From WVWW01 sp041568335 (lineage in GTDB: Bacteria; Acidobacteriota; Polarisedimenticolia; Polarisedimenticolales; Polarisedimenticolaceae): a stretch of DNA of 32,721 nt. This document shows, one piece after another, positions 23,982 to 32,153 of this stretch. The translations under genes and the position numbers were made by a program. Location: the NCBI GenBank assembly GCA_041568335.1, contig JBFFZZ010000004.1:1-32721 (forward strand). Reading direction: 5' to 3'. The notes beneath the pieces are model-generated. The model did not search any database. It saw only the letters and a program-made list of their open reading frames with translations, and was not told the origin of the DNA. Position 1 is the first letter of the stretch. Every line of letters starts with the position of its first letter.

Positions 23982-24467
23982 CTACGCCGCGTCCTTGCCC
24001 CGGCCGCGCTTCGAAAACGAGCCGAGCACGATGATGAGCCCGATGATGACCAGGACCAGCGGCCAGCCGCCGGTGAAGAGGAATTCCATCAGATCGTCGC
24101 CGATGGAGAACGCGGTGATCAGCAGGACGCCGCCGGGAATGAGCGGCCACCAGTGGGATTGTTTCTCGTAGATCAACGCGATCAACCAGATCGCGATGAA
24201 GCCCGTGCCGAGCCCCACCTGCCAGGGGTTGTCTAGATTGTCCATCCGCCGGAGCAGCGTTGCGGAGCCGAGCCCGAGCAGCAGGCATCCGGGAATCAAC
24301 AAACCGTAGTTCTTGCTGTACAGGTAGGCGCCCAGGAACAGGCTCCCGATCACGAAGAACAGCAGCGACTGCCCGAGATCCTCGACTCGGACGAGCCAGA
24401 ACAGGAGCAACCCGATCCCGATCAGGGTGACTCCGGCAACGAGTCGCGATCTCTGGTCCTTGTCCAT
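23982..24467 (-). CDS. Small five-helix membrane protein, unknown
   Basis: The 161-residue integral membrane protein has about five hydrophobic segments (near 10-26, 34-50, 55-70, 86-99 and 108-150, the last probably two helices split by a short loop). It has a basic C-terminal tail (SKRGRGKDAA). The N-terminal layout resembles LiaF/DUF5668-like small membrane proteins, but I cannot assign it. GGGAGGGG three bases before ATG 24467 fixes the start. It is the first gene of the minus-strand operon with the MltF-like lipoprotein, which suggests an envelope role. It diverges from the beta-propeller gene over 106 bases. Confidence 0.78.
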   Translation of the reverse strand: MDKDQRSRLVAGVTLIGIGLLLFWLVRVEDLGQSLLFFVIGSLFLGAYLYSKNYGLLIPGCLLLGLGSATLLRRMDNLDNPWQVGLGTGFIAIWLIALIYEKQSHWWPLIPGGVLLITAFSIGDDLMEFLFTGGWPLVLVIIGLIIVLGSFSKRGRGKDAA

Positions 24468-24543
24468 CGGCCCCTCCCTGTCGCTGATCCGCTAGTCTAC
24501 CCGCAAACCCGCGTCCGGTGCGGACCGGTAACGGCGTGAGACA

Positions 24544-24570
24544 ATGCCCTCCCCAAAAGGAGGGAGGCAT
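24544..24570 (+). promoter_or_regulatory. RBS-sequestering hairpin before the beta-propeller gene
   Basis: ATGCCCTCCC (24544-24553) can pair with GGGAGGCAT (24562-24570) as a nine-pair stem with one bulged C. Alternatively CCCTCC (24547-24552) pairs with GGAGGG (24559-24564). Both forms bury the AGGAGGGAGG ribosome-binding site that ends seven bases before ATG 24574. A second small hairpin GTCCG-GTG-CGGAC (24513-24525) lies upstream in the same gap. Confidence 0.45.
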
Positions 24571-24573
24571 CCC

Positions 24574-25602
24574 ATGTCGTGTCGCTGCCCCTGGATGGTC
24601 CCGTTCGCCCTGGTTTCATTGATCGCATCGACGACGGTTGCGGACACGTTGCTGGTGGCCAACAAGAGCGACCACACGGTCGATCTGGTCGATCCGGAGA
24701 CCGGGAAGTCGCGCGCGACGCTCCCGACCGGCAAGTTCCCTCACGAAATCGCGGTCGACCAGGACGGACGGCTCGCGGCGATCAGCAACTACGGCAACCG
24801 CGGCGCTCCCGGAAACAGCATCACCGTGATCGATCTCGCATCTCGTGAAGTGGTGCGGACGATCGATCTCGGGGACAACACGCGTCCCCACGGCATGGTC
24901 TGGACGGAGAAACACTTGATCGTGACCACCGAGGGCAGCAAGAAGCTGCTGGTCGTGGATCCCGGCGACGGACGGGTCCTTCACGAGGTCTCCACCGACC
25001 AGGAGATCTCACACATGGTCGCCGTCACGCCCGACGGCGGACGCGCCTTCATCGGCAACATCGGATCGGGATCGGTGACCGTCGTCGACCTCGCGACGGG
25101 CAAGAAGATCACGGACATCGAGACCGGCGCGGGGGCCGAAGGTCTGACCGTGACACCCGACGGGAAAGAGGTCTGGGTCGGCAACCGAGGAGCGGATACG
25201 TTGACCGTCATCGACGCCGCTTCCCTCGAGATCCTGGAACAGGTTCCCTGCAAGGGCGTGCCGATCCGCGTCGTCTCCACGGCGGACGGGAAGCGCATCC
25301 TGGTGTCCTGCGCGCGCACCGGCGAGGTCGCGTCGTTCGATCGCGAACGTCGCACGGAACTGGTCCGTCGCAAGCTCGACCTGAGTACGGTGCCCGACGC
25401 GGCGACCCGCCTGTTCGGGGACCGCTTCGGCGAAAGCCCGGTCCCGGTCGGGCTCGTCATCGCGCCCGACGACAGGACCGCCTGGGTCGCCGCGACGCAG
25501 TCCGACGTCGTGGTCGTCGTCGAGGTCGAAACGCTCGACGTCATCGATCTGATCCGGACGGGAAAAGAGCCCGACGGTATGGCCTACACGTCGAAAGACT
25601 GA
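24574..25602 (+). CDS. Secreted YVTN-type beta-propeller protein
   Basis: The 342-residue exported protein is made of repeated blades of about 42-45 residues, for example SVTVVDLATGKKITDIETG, TLTVIDAASLEILEQVPCKG and DVVVVVEVETLDVIDLIRTG. Each blade has the xVTPDGxxxxVGN pattern of YVTN/lactonase-like propellers. Seven blades would fit the length. The signal peptide is about 1-24 (MSCRCPWMVPFALVSLIAST, cut near VAD). I see no set of catalytic residues, so binding or a structural role is as likely as lactonase activity. AGGAGGGAGG upstream selects ATG 24574 over an in-frame ATG at 24544, which lies within the hairpin. It precedes the M23 gene, which seems to have its own -10 box. Confidence 0.88.
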   Translation: MSCRCPWMVPFALVSLIASTTVADTLLVANKSDHTVDLVDPETGKSRATLPTGKFPHEIAVDQDGRLAAISNYGNRGAPGNSITVIDLASREVVRTIDLGDNTRPHGMVWTEKHLIVTTEGSKKLLVVDPGDGRVLHEVSTDQEISHMVAVTPDGGRAFIGNIGSGSVTVVDLATGKKITDIETGAGAEGLTVTPDGKEVWVGNRGADTLTVIDAASLEILEQVPCKGVPIRVVSTADGKRILVSCARTGEVASFDRERRTELVRRKLDLSTVPDAATRLFGDRFGESPVPVGLVIAPDDRTAWVAATQSDVVVVVEVETLDVIDLIRTGKEPDGMAYTSKD

Positions 25603-25611
25603 TGCTATAGT
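25603..25611 (+). promoter_or_regulatory. Extended -10 element before the M23 gene
   Basis: TGCTATAGT matches the extended -10 form TGnTATAAT with one mismatch. It begins directly after the propeller stop codon and ends about 48 bases before the M23 start. The sequence 17 bases upstream (CCTACA) is a poor -35 box, which extended -10 promoters tolerate. Confidence 0.4.
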
Positions 25612-25659
25612 GCGTCGCCGTCCGAGGTGGGGGCGCATCGGGCGGTCGAAAGAGTATTC

Positions 25660-27042
25660 ATGGCCAAAAGAAAACCCCGCTACCTGTTCCGCATCCTCGT
25701 CCTGGTCGTCCCGGCAGCCTTGATCTTCCTCGGTGTCGCCTCGTTCCGCAGCGGCCCGCCGGCGGTCATCGAGATTCGCCCGAGCATGCCCGGGATCGGC
25801 AAGCTCACACCGGTCGAGGTATCCATCGACGAACCGGTCCGCGGTCTCAGCGGCGTGCGGGTCGAGGTCGTCCAGGGCGACCGCGTCGAGATCCTCGAGG
25901 AACGCTCCTACACGCCACGCGCGCCGTGGCAGTTCTGGGGCCCGCGCATCCCGCGCGAGGACATGGTCGTCAACGTCGGCAAGGAAACGGTCGCCGGACT
26001 CGAGGAAGGCGACGCCACGATTCGCGTGATCGCCGACCGGGCGCCGTCCTGGCTGCGGCGGCCGGAGCCGGCCTCGGAGGAGCTGACGCTGACGGTCAAG
26101 CTAAAGCCGCCGTCCCTCCAAGTTCAATCGCTGCACACGTACGTGACCCAGGGCGGCAGCGAGGCCGTCGTCTATCGCGTCGGCGACTCGTCGATCAAGG
26201 ACGGCGTCCGGGCCGGGGATTGGTGGTTCCCGGGGTACCCGCTGCCGGGGGGTGGCGACCGCGACCGTTTCGCGCTCTTTGCGATGCCCTACGACATGAC
26301 GGAAGGGTCGGAGATCCGGCTCGTCGCCGTCGACGACGTGGGGAACGAGGCCACCGCGAGCTTCGTCGACCGCATGACCAGAAAACCCCTTCGCCGAGAA
26401 GAAATCCGTCTATCCGACAGCTTCATGCAGCGCGTCGTTCCGCCGATCCAGGATCAAAATCCGGACCTGCCCGAGTCGGGTGACCTGCTGCAGGACTACC
26501 TGGCAATCAACGGCGGCCTGCGTGAGGCCAACGCGGCGACGTTGAAGCGTCTCGCCGAGGCGTCGCCGCCCGAGTTTCGCTGGAACAAGAAGTTCGTGCC
26601 GATGCGCAACGGCCAGGTCATGTCCGCGTTTGCGGTACGCCGAACCTACACTTACAACGGCCAGGCGGTCGACCAGCAGGACCATCTCGGGTTCGACCTG
26701 GCGTCGACCGCGCGCGCCGAGATCCAGGCGTCGAACGACGGCGTCGTCGTGCTGGCCGAGTATTTCGGCATCTACGGCAACTGCGTGGTGATCGATCACG
26801 GTTACGGGCTGCTGAGCCTGTACGGCCACCTGTCGAGCATCTCGGTCGAAGAGGGACAGGCCGTCGAGCGCTACGAGGCGATCGGGCGCTCGGGTCAGAC
26901 CGGGCTCGCCGGAGGCGATCACCTGCACTTCACGATCCTGCTGCGCGGCCTTCCGGTCAATCCGCAGGAGTGGTGGGACGGCCACTGGATCCACGACCGT
27001 CTGAAGCTGAAGCTCGGAGCCGCCCTACCGTTCGAGCGTTGA
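25660..27042 (+). CDS. M23-family peptidoglycan endopeptidase, membrane anchored
   Basis: This zinc endopeptidase cuts peptide cross-links of peptidoglycan. The 460-residue product starts with a basic tail and one membrane helix (about 10-28). A long region of about 290 residues with immunoglobulin-like strand patterns (VEVSIDEPVRGLSGVRVEVV, IRLVAVDDVGNEATASFVD) leads to a C-terminal LytM domain. Zinc ligands H342 and D346 (DHLGFD), H421 and H423 (GDHLHFT) and the typical VVIDHGYGLLSLYGHL and GRSGQTGLAGG are all present, so it should be active. ATG 25660 is preferred over the in-frame 25627, which would put a charged leader before the anchor. It is ten bases upstream of hemF and may be co-transcribed with it. 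Confidence 0.92.
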   Translation: MAKRKPRYLFRILVLVVPAALIFLGVASFRSGPPAVIEIRPSMPGIGKLTPVEVSIDEPVRGLSGVRVEVVQGDRVEILEERSYTPRAPWQFWGPRIPREDMVVNVGKETVAGLEEGDATIRVIADRAPSWLRRPEPASEELTLTVKLKPPSLQVQSLHTYVTQGGSEAVVYRVGDSSIKDGVRAGDWWFPGYPLPGGGDRDRFALFAMPYDMTEGSEIRLVAVDDVGNEATASFVDRMTRKPLRREEIRLSDSFMQRVVPPIQDQNPDLPESGDLLQDYLAINGGLREANAATLKRLAEASPPEFRWNKKFVPMRNGQVMSAFAVRRTYTYNGQAVDQQDHLGFDLASTARAEIQASNDGVVVLAEYFGIYGNCVVIDHGYGLLSLYGHLSSISVEEGQAVERYEAIGRSGQTGLAGGDHLHFTILLRGLPVNPQEWWDGHWIHDRLKLKLGAALPFER

Positions 27043-27052
27043 TCCTCGCGTC

Positions 27053-27958
27053 GTGAAGGATCGCGCGACAGATTTTTTCCGCGAGTTGCAGGACACACTC
27101 TGCGCGAGCCTCGAGTCCGTCGACGGGCACCGCCGTTTCGTCGAGGATGCGTGGAGCTACGAGCCGGGCGACGGACCGGGCGACGGGGGCGGTCGCTCAC
27201 GCGTGTTGAGCGACGGGGCGGTGTTCGAGAAAGCCGGTGTCAACGTCTCCGCCCTGACCGGCGAGCTGTCCCCGCGTTTGGTCGAGCGGTTGCAGGTCGT
27301 TGACCGGAGGTTCTTCGCCACCGGGATCTCGCTGGTCGTCCATCCGGAGAGCCCATGGGTCCCGACCGTGCACATGAACCTGCGCTACCTGCAGTTGTAC
27401 GACGCGAAAGACGTCGCGGGCCGCGCCTGGTTCGGCGGTGGAGCCGACCTGACGCCTTATTACCCCGACGAAGAGGCCGCCGTTGCCTTCCACCGCGCGA
27501 TGAAGGACGCCTGCGATCCTTACGGCGCCGATGCCTACGCGCGATTCAAGCGCGCCTGTGACGAGTACTTCTACCTCCCGCACCGCGGTGAGGCGCGCGG
27601 TATCGGTGGGATCTTCTTCGACTACCTCGACGACGAGCCCGAACGCACGTTCGAGATGGTGCGTCGCGTCGGGGAGTCGTTCAACCGCGTCTACCGGGAG
27701 ATCGTCGAGCAACGCAAGTCGCGGAGCTGGACGGAAGACCAGCGCCAGTGGCAGCTGCACCGTCGCGGCCGCTACGTCGAGTTCAATCTGATCCACGACC
27801 GCGGTACGTTGTTCGGGTTGGAAACGAAGGGTCGGACCGAGTCGATCCTGATGTCGCTACCGCCCCTGGTGCGCTGGACCTACGGTCACGAGCCCGAGCC
27901 GGGAAGCCCCGAGGCGCAATTGCTCGTTTGGCTAAAAAGCCCGCGCGACTGGCTCTAG
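27053..27958 (+). CDS. hemF: Oxygen-dependent coproporphyrinogen III oxidase
   Basis: HemF uses O2 to decarboxylate two propionates of coproporphyrinogen III, giving protoporphyrinogen IX for haem. The 301-residue protein has the full family signature: FEKAGVNVS (58-66), PWVPTVHMNLRY, WFGGGADLTPYY (126-137), HRGEARGIGGIFFDYL (177-192) and YVEFNLIHDRGTLFGL. The length is normal. The start is GTG 27053, ten bases after the M23 stop, with only a weak ribosome-binding site, so coupling to the upstream gene is plausible. Presence of the O2-dependent enzyme shows that the organism can meet oxygen; whether it also has HemN cannot be told here. It converges with the VWA gene, three bases apart. Confidence 0.97.
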   Translation: MKDRATDFFRELQDTLCASLESVDGHRRFVEDAWSYEPGDGPGDGGGRSRVLSDGAVFEKAGVNVSALTGELSPRLVERLQVVDRRFFATGISLVVHPESPWVPTVHMNLRYLQLYDAKDVAGRAWFGGGADLTPYYPDEEAAVAFHRAMKDACDPYGADAYARFKRACDEYFYLPHRGEARGIGGIFFDYLDDEPERTFEMVRRVGESFNRVYREIVEQRKSRSWTEDQRQWQLHRRGRYVEFNLIHDRGTLFGLETKGRTESILMSLPPLVRWTYGHEPEPGSPEAQLLVWLKSPRDWL

Positions 27959-27961
27959 ACG

Positions 27962-29854
27962 CTAGCGGCGCTTCGGACCCGCCGTCACCCGCCGATCGCC
28001 GCGGACATCGACGTCGGTCCAGTGATAGACGCGTTGGCCCGCCCGGATCATCAGGTCATAGCGTCCCTCGAGCAGCTGGAGCGACTGTCCCAGCTCGCCG
28101 CTGGCAACCCAGCGGTTGCGGCCGGGGAGGAAGACCGTGACACGGCCCTGGTCGGAGCGAGTGGCCTCGCGGAAGATCGTTCTCAAGGCACTGCGTAAAC
28201 CGGCCCGGTTGCTGGCCGTGTGGTACGTCCCGATGCACTCCAGATCCGACTCGGCATGCTTGGGTTGATCGAGTCCGATGACGTGAACGCGATCCGCCCG
28301 GCCGCGTCGGATCAGCCGCGCCGAAGCGTCGCAAGGGTCGCCCGTGCAGGTGTCGCCGCCGCCCGTGATCACGACCACTGTCGAGCGGCCGTTGAGTGGT
28401 AAATCCGAAGCGGCCTTCTGCAGGCTGTAGGCGATCGGCGCGAACCCCGATGGCCGGATCAGGTCGAACGTCTGCTCCAGGAGGCTCTTGTTCAACGGGG
28501 CCGGGGGCACCAGCAGGGTCGAGTCCTGGCAGTTGTTCTGGTTGCGCGGGGCGATGCCCCAGACGCGCACCCCGACATCGATGTCTTCGACATCGAGGAT
28601 GTCGATCGTGTCGAGCAGTGTTTGACGCACCAGCTCCAGCCGCGACCGGCCACCCATCGAGTCGTCCATCTCGAGCGAGCTGTCGAGCAGGATCAACACG
28701 GTCGAACGTTCGATCCGACCGCGGATGCGACGCGGCGGCCGGATCGTCAAGCTCGCCGTCTGGAGCGGCAGGTCGACGTCGATCTCGACCCGGCCCTCGA
28801 CATCGCGATCGCGCACCCAGTTCTCCGTGCGGATCGAGCCGACGCGATAGGTCGTATGGATGTCGTACCGGCCCGCGGGGACGTCGATCGTGCTGCCGCT
28901 GCGTTGCGTCGTCAACGGAGTCTCCGGCTGACCGGCTCGATACACGTTGAACCACGCGTCACGCAACGGTTCCCCGTCGCGCCGCACGACCACACGCAGC
29001 TCCGCCCCGGCCTCCTCGAGCACCTCGATGACCTCGCGCGTGCTGCCCTCGACGGCAATGTCGCGCGCCCAGCGTTCGATCGGCGCCGCCCCGAAACTGC
29101 TGTACAGAGCCCGGACATCGTAGGTCCCCGCGGGGATCTCGAGGAGCTCCCCGGACTGTCCGTGGGCGAACGGCTGCGGGTCACCGGGACGGTGGATCTC
29201 CCACGTTCCCTCGGTGGGCGAAACGGGCACTCCCCGGTAGGTCAGCGCCACGCGGAGCCGCGCCGAGGCGACGCCGATATCGACGGTCTCCAGGTGATCG
29301 TCGTTCACCAGGTAATCGTCGAGCCAGGTGGACTGCAGGCCGCGCGGGTCGCGGTAGAGCGCCTCGACGTCGTACCGTCCGGCGCGAAGGGTCAATCGCT
29401 CACCGGGCCGGCGCGAAGCGAGCGGTTTGTCGCGCCGTCCCGCGCTGTACACGTTGTAGCCCCCGCTGTGGACGTGGATCGGCGACCCGCCTGCGGTGAT
29501 CTCGACGGTCAGATAGGCCGGGACGATCGAGAAGCTCTCCTCGTGGACGACGTCCCCGGTGAGCTCGAACGATTCCAGGACGCGTTCCTCGACGATCGTA
29601 TCGTTGACGTAACGGATCACGACATCGTAGGTGCCCTCCTCGATGCGGATCGAACGCGAGGCGTCGGCCCAGGCCAGGTAGCGCTCTCGTTTGCCCTCCT
29701 CGTAGACGTACACGCGTCCGTGCGAGGGATCGGGTAGCGGCTCTCCGTTGTTCGTGAACAGGACCGTCAGCGTCGCGGAGGCGGCGTGAACGGGGACGGC
29801 GGGCAGCCAGCACAGCAACACCGCCGCAAGCATGAACGTACGAGATTTCAACAT
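27962..29854 (-). CDS. Secreted VWA protein with four 85-residue repeats
   Basis: The 630-residue exported protein has a signal peptide (about 1-24). Four tandem beta-rich repeats follow, each ending in G-T/R-Y-D-V/I; the motif lies at 74-78, 159-163, 243-247 and 328-332, a period of 84-85 residues. They look like carboxypeptidase-regulatory or PEGA-like stalk domains. A von Willebrand A domain (about 383-560) follows, then half a further repeat (GRYDL at 597-601). The MIDAS sequence is DSSLE (391-395), where DxSxS is expected, so the last serine is replaced by glutamate and metal binding may be altered. The second motif is ITGGGDTCTGDPC. GGAGGGG about eleven bases before ATG 29854 supports the start. 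The function is unknown; adhesion or surface scaffolding is plausible. Confidence 0.86.
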   Translation of the reverse strand: MLKSRTFMLAAVLLCWLPAVPVHAASATLTVLFTNNGEPLPDPSHGRVYVYEEGKRERYLAWADASRSIRIEEGTYDVVIRYVNDTIVEERVLESFELTGDVVHEESFSIVPAYLTVEITAGGSPIHVHSGGYNVYSAGRRDKPLASRRPGERLTLRAGRYDVEALYRDPRGLQSTWLDDYLVNDDHLETVDIGVASARLRVALTYRGVPVSPTEGTWEIHRPGDPQPFAHGQSGELLEIPAGTYDVRALYSSFGAAPIERWARDIAVEGSTREVIEVLEEAGAELRVVVRRDGEPLRDAWFNVYRAGQPETPLTTQRSGSTIDVPAGRYDIHTTYRVGSIRTENWVRDRDVEGRVEIDVDLPLQTASLTIRPPRRIRGRIERSTVLILLDSSLEMDDSMGGRSRLELVRQTLLDTIDILDVEDIDVGVRVWGIAPRNQNNCQDSTLLVPPAPLNKSLLEQTFDLIRPSGFAPIAYSLQKAASDLPLNGRSTVVVITGGGDTCTGDPCDASARLIRRGRADRVHVIGLDQPKHAESDLECIGTYHTASNRAGLRSALRTIFREATRSDQGRVTVFLPGRNRWVASGELGQSLQLLEGRYDLMIRAGQRVYHWTDVDVRGDRRVTAGPKRR

Positions 29855-29968
29855 CGCTGTCGCAGCCCCTCCGCGCCTGCATTCTACACACCGTGGGGTC
29901 AGGTCTTGAATCTCGTGTTTCCCGGTGAGAAGAGCCATGCGGGGGAAATCTGGTAGAGTCAGCGCTTC

Positions 29969-31219
29969 ATGGAAAACGCACCGCTCATCCAGAACGATGC
30001 CGTGGTCTTCGGTCTCCTCGTCGCGATGCTGGGATTCGTGTTCTGGGGGACGAGTCGCCCCGCGGGATTTTGGAAACGGTTCTACTCGATCGTTCCTTCA
30101 TTGCTGTTGTGTTACTTCCTGCCCTCGCTGTTCTCGACGCTGGGGATCATCTCGGGGGACGTCTCCCAGCTCTACACCATGGCCAAGAATTACCTGTTGC
30201 CGACGGCGCTGGTGTTGCTGACGCTGAGCATCGATTTTCAGGGCATCCGGAACCTGGGACCCAAGGCTTTGATCATGTTCCTGACCGGGACGGTGGGGAT
30301 CATGATCGGCGGTCCGGTGACCGTGTTGTTCTTCTCCTACGTCGCCCCCGAGTTCGTCGGCGGCGCGGGCAGCGACGAAGTCTGGCGCGGGCTGACGACG
30401 GTGGCGGGAAGCTGGATCGGCGGCGGCGCCAACCAGACCGCGATGAAGGAAGTCTTCGAGGTCGGCGACGGCCTGTTCTCGGCGATGGTGACGGTCGACG
30501 TCATCGTGGCGAACATCTGGATGGCCTGCATCCTGATCGCGATCGGCCGGGCCAAGAAGATCGACGCGTGGAACCGGGCCGATGCGTCGGCGATCGAGGA
30601 GCTCAGGGAGCGCGTGTCGAGCTACCAGGCGCAGATCGCCAAGATGCCGACGTTGCCGACCACGATGATGCTCCTGGCGATCGGCTTCTCGGTGACCGCG
30701 TTGTCGCATCTCGGCGGCAACTTCCTCGGTCCCTGGATCCTGGAAAACGCTCCGGCGCTCGAAAAGTACTCGCTGGGCAGCACGTTCTTCTGGCTGGTCG
30801 TGCTGGCCACCACCGGTGGGCTGTTGCTGTCGCTGACGCGAGCGCGAGAGTTCGAAGGGGTCGGCGCCTCGCGCGTCGGCTCGGTGTTCATCTATATCCT
30901 GGTCGCGACGATCGGGATGAAGATGGATCTGCTCGCGATCTTCCGCGATCCGGAGCTGTTCCTGGTCGGGGGCGTCTGGATCCTGTTTCACGCGGCGTTG
31001 CTGATCATCGTCGGCCGACTGATCCGGGCCCCGGTGTTCTTCCTCGCCGTCGGTAGCCAGGCCAACGTCGGGGGCGCCGCCTCGGCCCCGATCGTCGCCG
31101 CCGCGTATCACCCCTCGCTCGCACCCGTCGGTGTGCTGCTCGCCGTCCTCGGTTACGCGCTCGGCACCTACGGCGCCGTGATCTGCGGCAACCTGATGCG
31201 CATCGCGTCGGGTCCATAG
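29969..31219 (+). CDS. DUF819-family membrane permease
   Basis: The 416-residue integral membrane protein has about ten hydrophobic segments and the DUF819 layout: an N-terminal bundle (LLPTALVLLTLSIDFQGIRN), the conserved GSWIGGGANQTAMKEVFE, MVTVDVIVANIWM, a cytoplasmic loop near 200-230, and the late GSQANVGGAASAPIVAAAYHP. The family is regarded as putative secondary transporters, with the substrate unknown. ATG 29969 gives a normal-length protein. A TAGAGT hexamer some 20 bases upstream is a weak -10 candidate without a good partner. It diverges from the VWA gene and converges with the DMT exporter, six bases apart. Confidence 0.9.
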   Translation: MENAPLIQNDAVVFGLLVAMLGFVFWGTSRPAGFWKRFYSIVPSLLLCYFLPSLFSTLGIISGDVSQLYTMAKNYLLPTALVLLTLSIDFQGIRNLGPKALIMFLTGTVGIMIGGPVTVLFFSYVAPEFVGGAGSDEVWRGLTTVAGSWIGGGANQTAMKEVFEVGDGLFSAMVTVDVIVANIWMACILIAIGRAKKIDAWNRADASAIEELRERVSSYQAQIAKMPTLPTTMMLLAIGFSVTALSHLGGNFLGPWILENAPALEKYSLGSTFFWLVVLATTGGLLLSLTRAREFEGVGASRVGSVFIYILVATIGMKMDLLAIFRDPELFLVGGVWILFHAALLIIVGRLIRAPVFFLAVGSQANVGGAASAPIVAAAYHPSLAPVGVLLAVLGYALGTYGAVICGNLMRIASGP

Positions 31220-31225
31220 CGTCCG

Positions 31226-32134
31226 CTACGAATGACCGCCCCGCTTGCGTCGCGTGTCGATGTGCAGCGCCAGTGCGACGCCCGCGATCACCGTCGCCGA
31301 TCCCACGAGGATGCGCGGCGTCAAGCGCTCGCCACGCAGCGTTCCGATGGTCACCGCGATCAACGGGATCAAATAAGCGATCAACGCCATCCGCTTGGCG
31401 GGCAGGTGCGCGAGCAACCAGTAGTACAGCGTGAAGGTCAGCGCCGAACCGATCAGTGCCAGGTAGAGAATCACGCCGATGGCGGTCGCGTCCCAGACGT
31501 ACACGCGATCGCGCTCGAGCGCGGCGGCGGCGATGCCCATACCGGCGCCGGCCAGCATCATCGGCACCGCCGACAACGACAGGGGATGCACCGACCCGCC
31601 CCAGCGCTTCACGCACAACGTCGCGATCGCGGCCGCGGCGGGCGACCCGAGCATCACGACCGCGGCAAAAAACCCCTGGCGGCCGCCCAGCGAATTGAAA
31701 TCCGCCGAGAAGATCGCCGCCACGCCGGCGAACGCCAGCACCGAGCCGACGGCCTCGCCGCGGGACAACCGTTCGCCGGGCAGGACCAGGGGTGCGAACA
31801 ACGCGATGAACAGCGGGTAGGTCGCGAACATGACCGCAACCAACCCCGACGGCACCCACTGTTCGGCCCAGTAGACGATCCCGTAGGAGAGCCCGAACGC
31901 GAGCGAGGCGTTGATCCACCACAGACGCTTTTCGTACGGTCGGGTGCCGAGGCGGATTCCACGGATCCGGGCGATGATCCACAGGACGACGCCGGCGAGA
32001 AAGAACCGGATCCCGACACCCCCGAGCGGCGGCGTGCGCTCGAGCCCGATCTGGATCGCCGACCACGTCGTGCCCCAGATCACGACGAGCAGCACGTAAA
32101 CGACCAGCATCCATGCGAAACTGGGTCGGCTCAT
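31226..32134 (-). CDS. DMT-superfamily (EamA) transporter
   Basis: The 302-residue membrane protein has two EamA repeats of about five helices each. Typical segments are the opening VIWGTTWSAIQIGLERTPP, the end of repeat one (VGSVLAFAGVAAIF) and the repeat-two features GSALTFTLYYWLLAHLPA and YLIPLIAVTIGTLRGERLTP. Such proteins export metabolites such as amino acids or nucleotide-linked sugars; the substrate here is not indicated. The gene starts at ATG 32134, only 19 bases after the rmlB stop on the same strand, so the two are probably transcribed together, but a functional link is only a guess. Confidence 0.92.
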   Translation of the reverse strand: MSRPSFAWMLVVYVLLVVIWGTTWSAIQIGLERTPPLGGVGIRFFLAGVVLWIIARIRGIRLGTRPYEKRLWWINASLAFGLSYGIVYWAEQWVPSGLVAVMFATYPLFIALFAPLVLPGERLSRGEAVGSVLAFAGVAAIFSADFNSLGGRQGFFAAVVMLGSPAAAAIATLCVKRWGGSVHPLSLSAVPMMLAGAGMGIAAAALERDRVYVWDATAIGVILYLALIGSALTFTLYYWLLAHLPAKRMALIAYLIPLIAVTIGTLRGERLTPRILVGSATVIAGVALALHIDTRRKRGGHS

Positions 32135-32153
32135 CGAACGTTGGTCGGTCGGA

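Noticed and set aside
28622..29737. 371-codon plus-strand frame inside the VWA gene
   Set aside because: No start signals and an unnatural composition. The minus strand has a signal peptide, periodic repeats and a VWA domain.
30098..31111. 337-codon open frame antisense to the DUF819 permease
   Set aside because: It has the same H/D/R/Q-rich shadow composition, and the sense strand encodes a recognisable membrane family.
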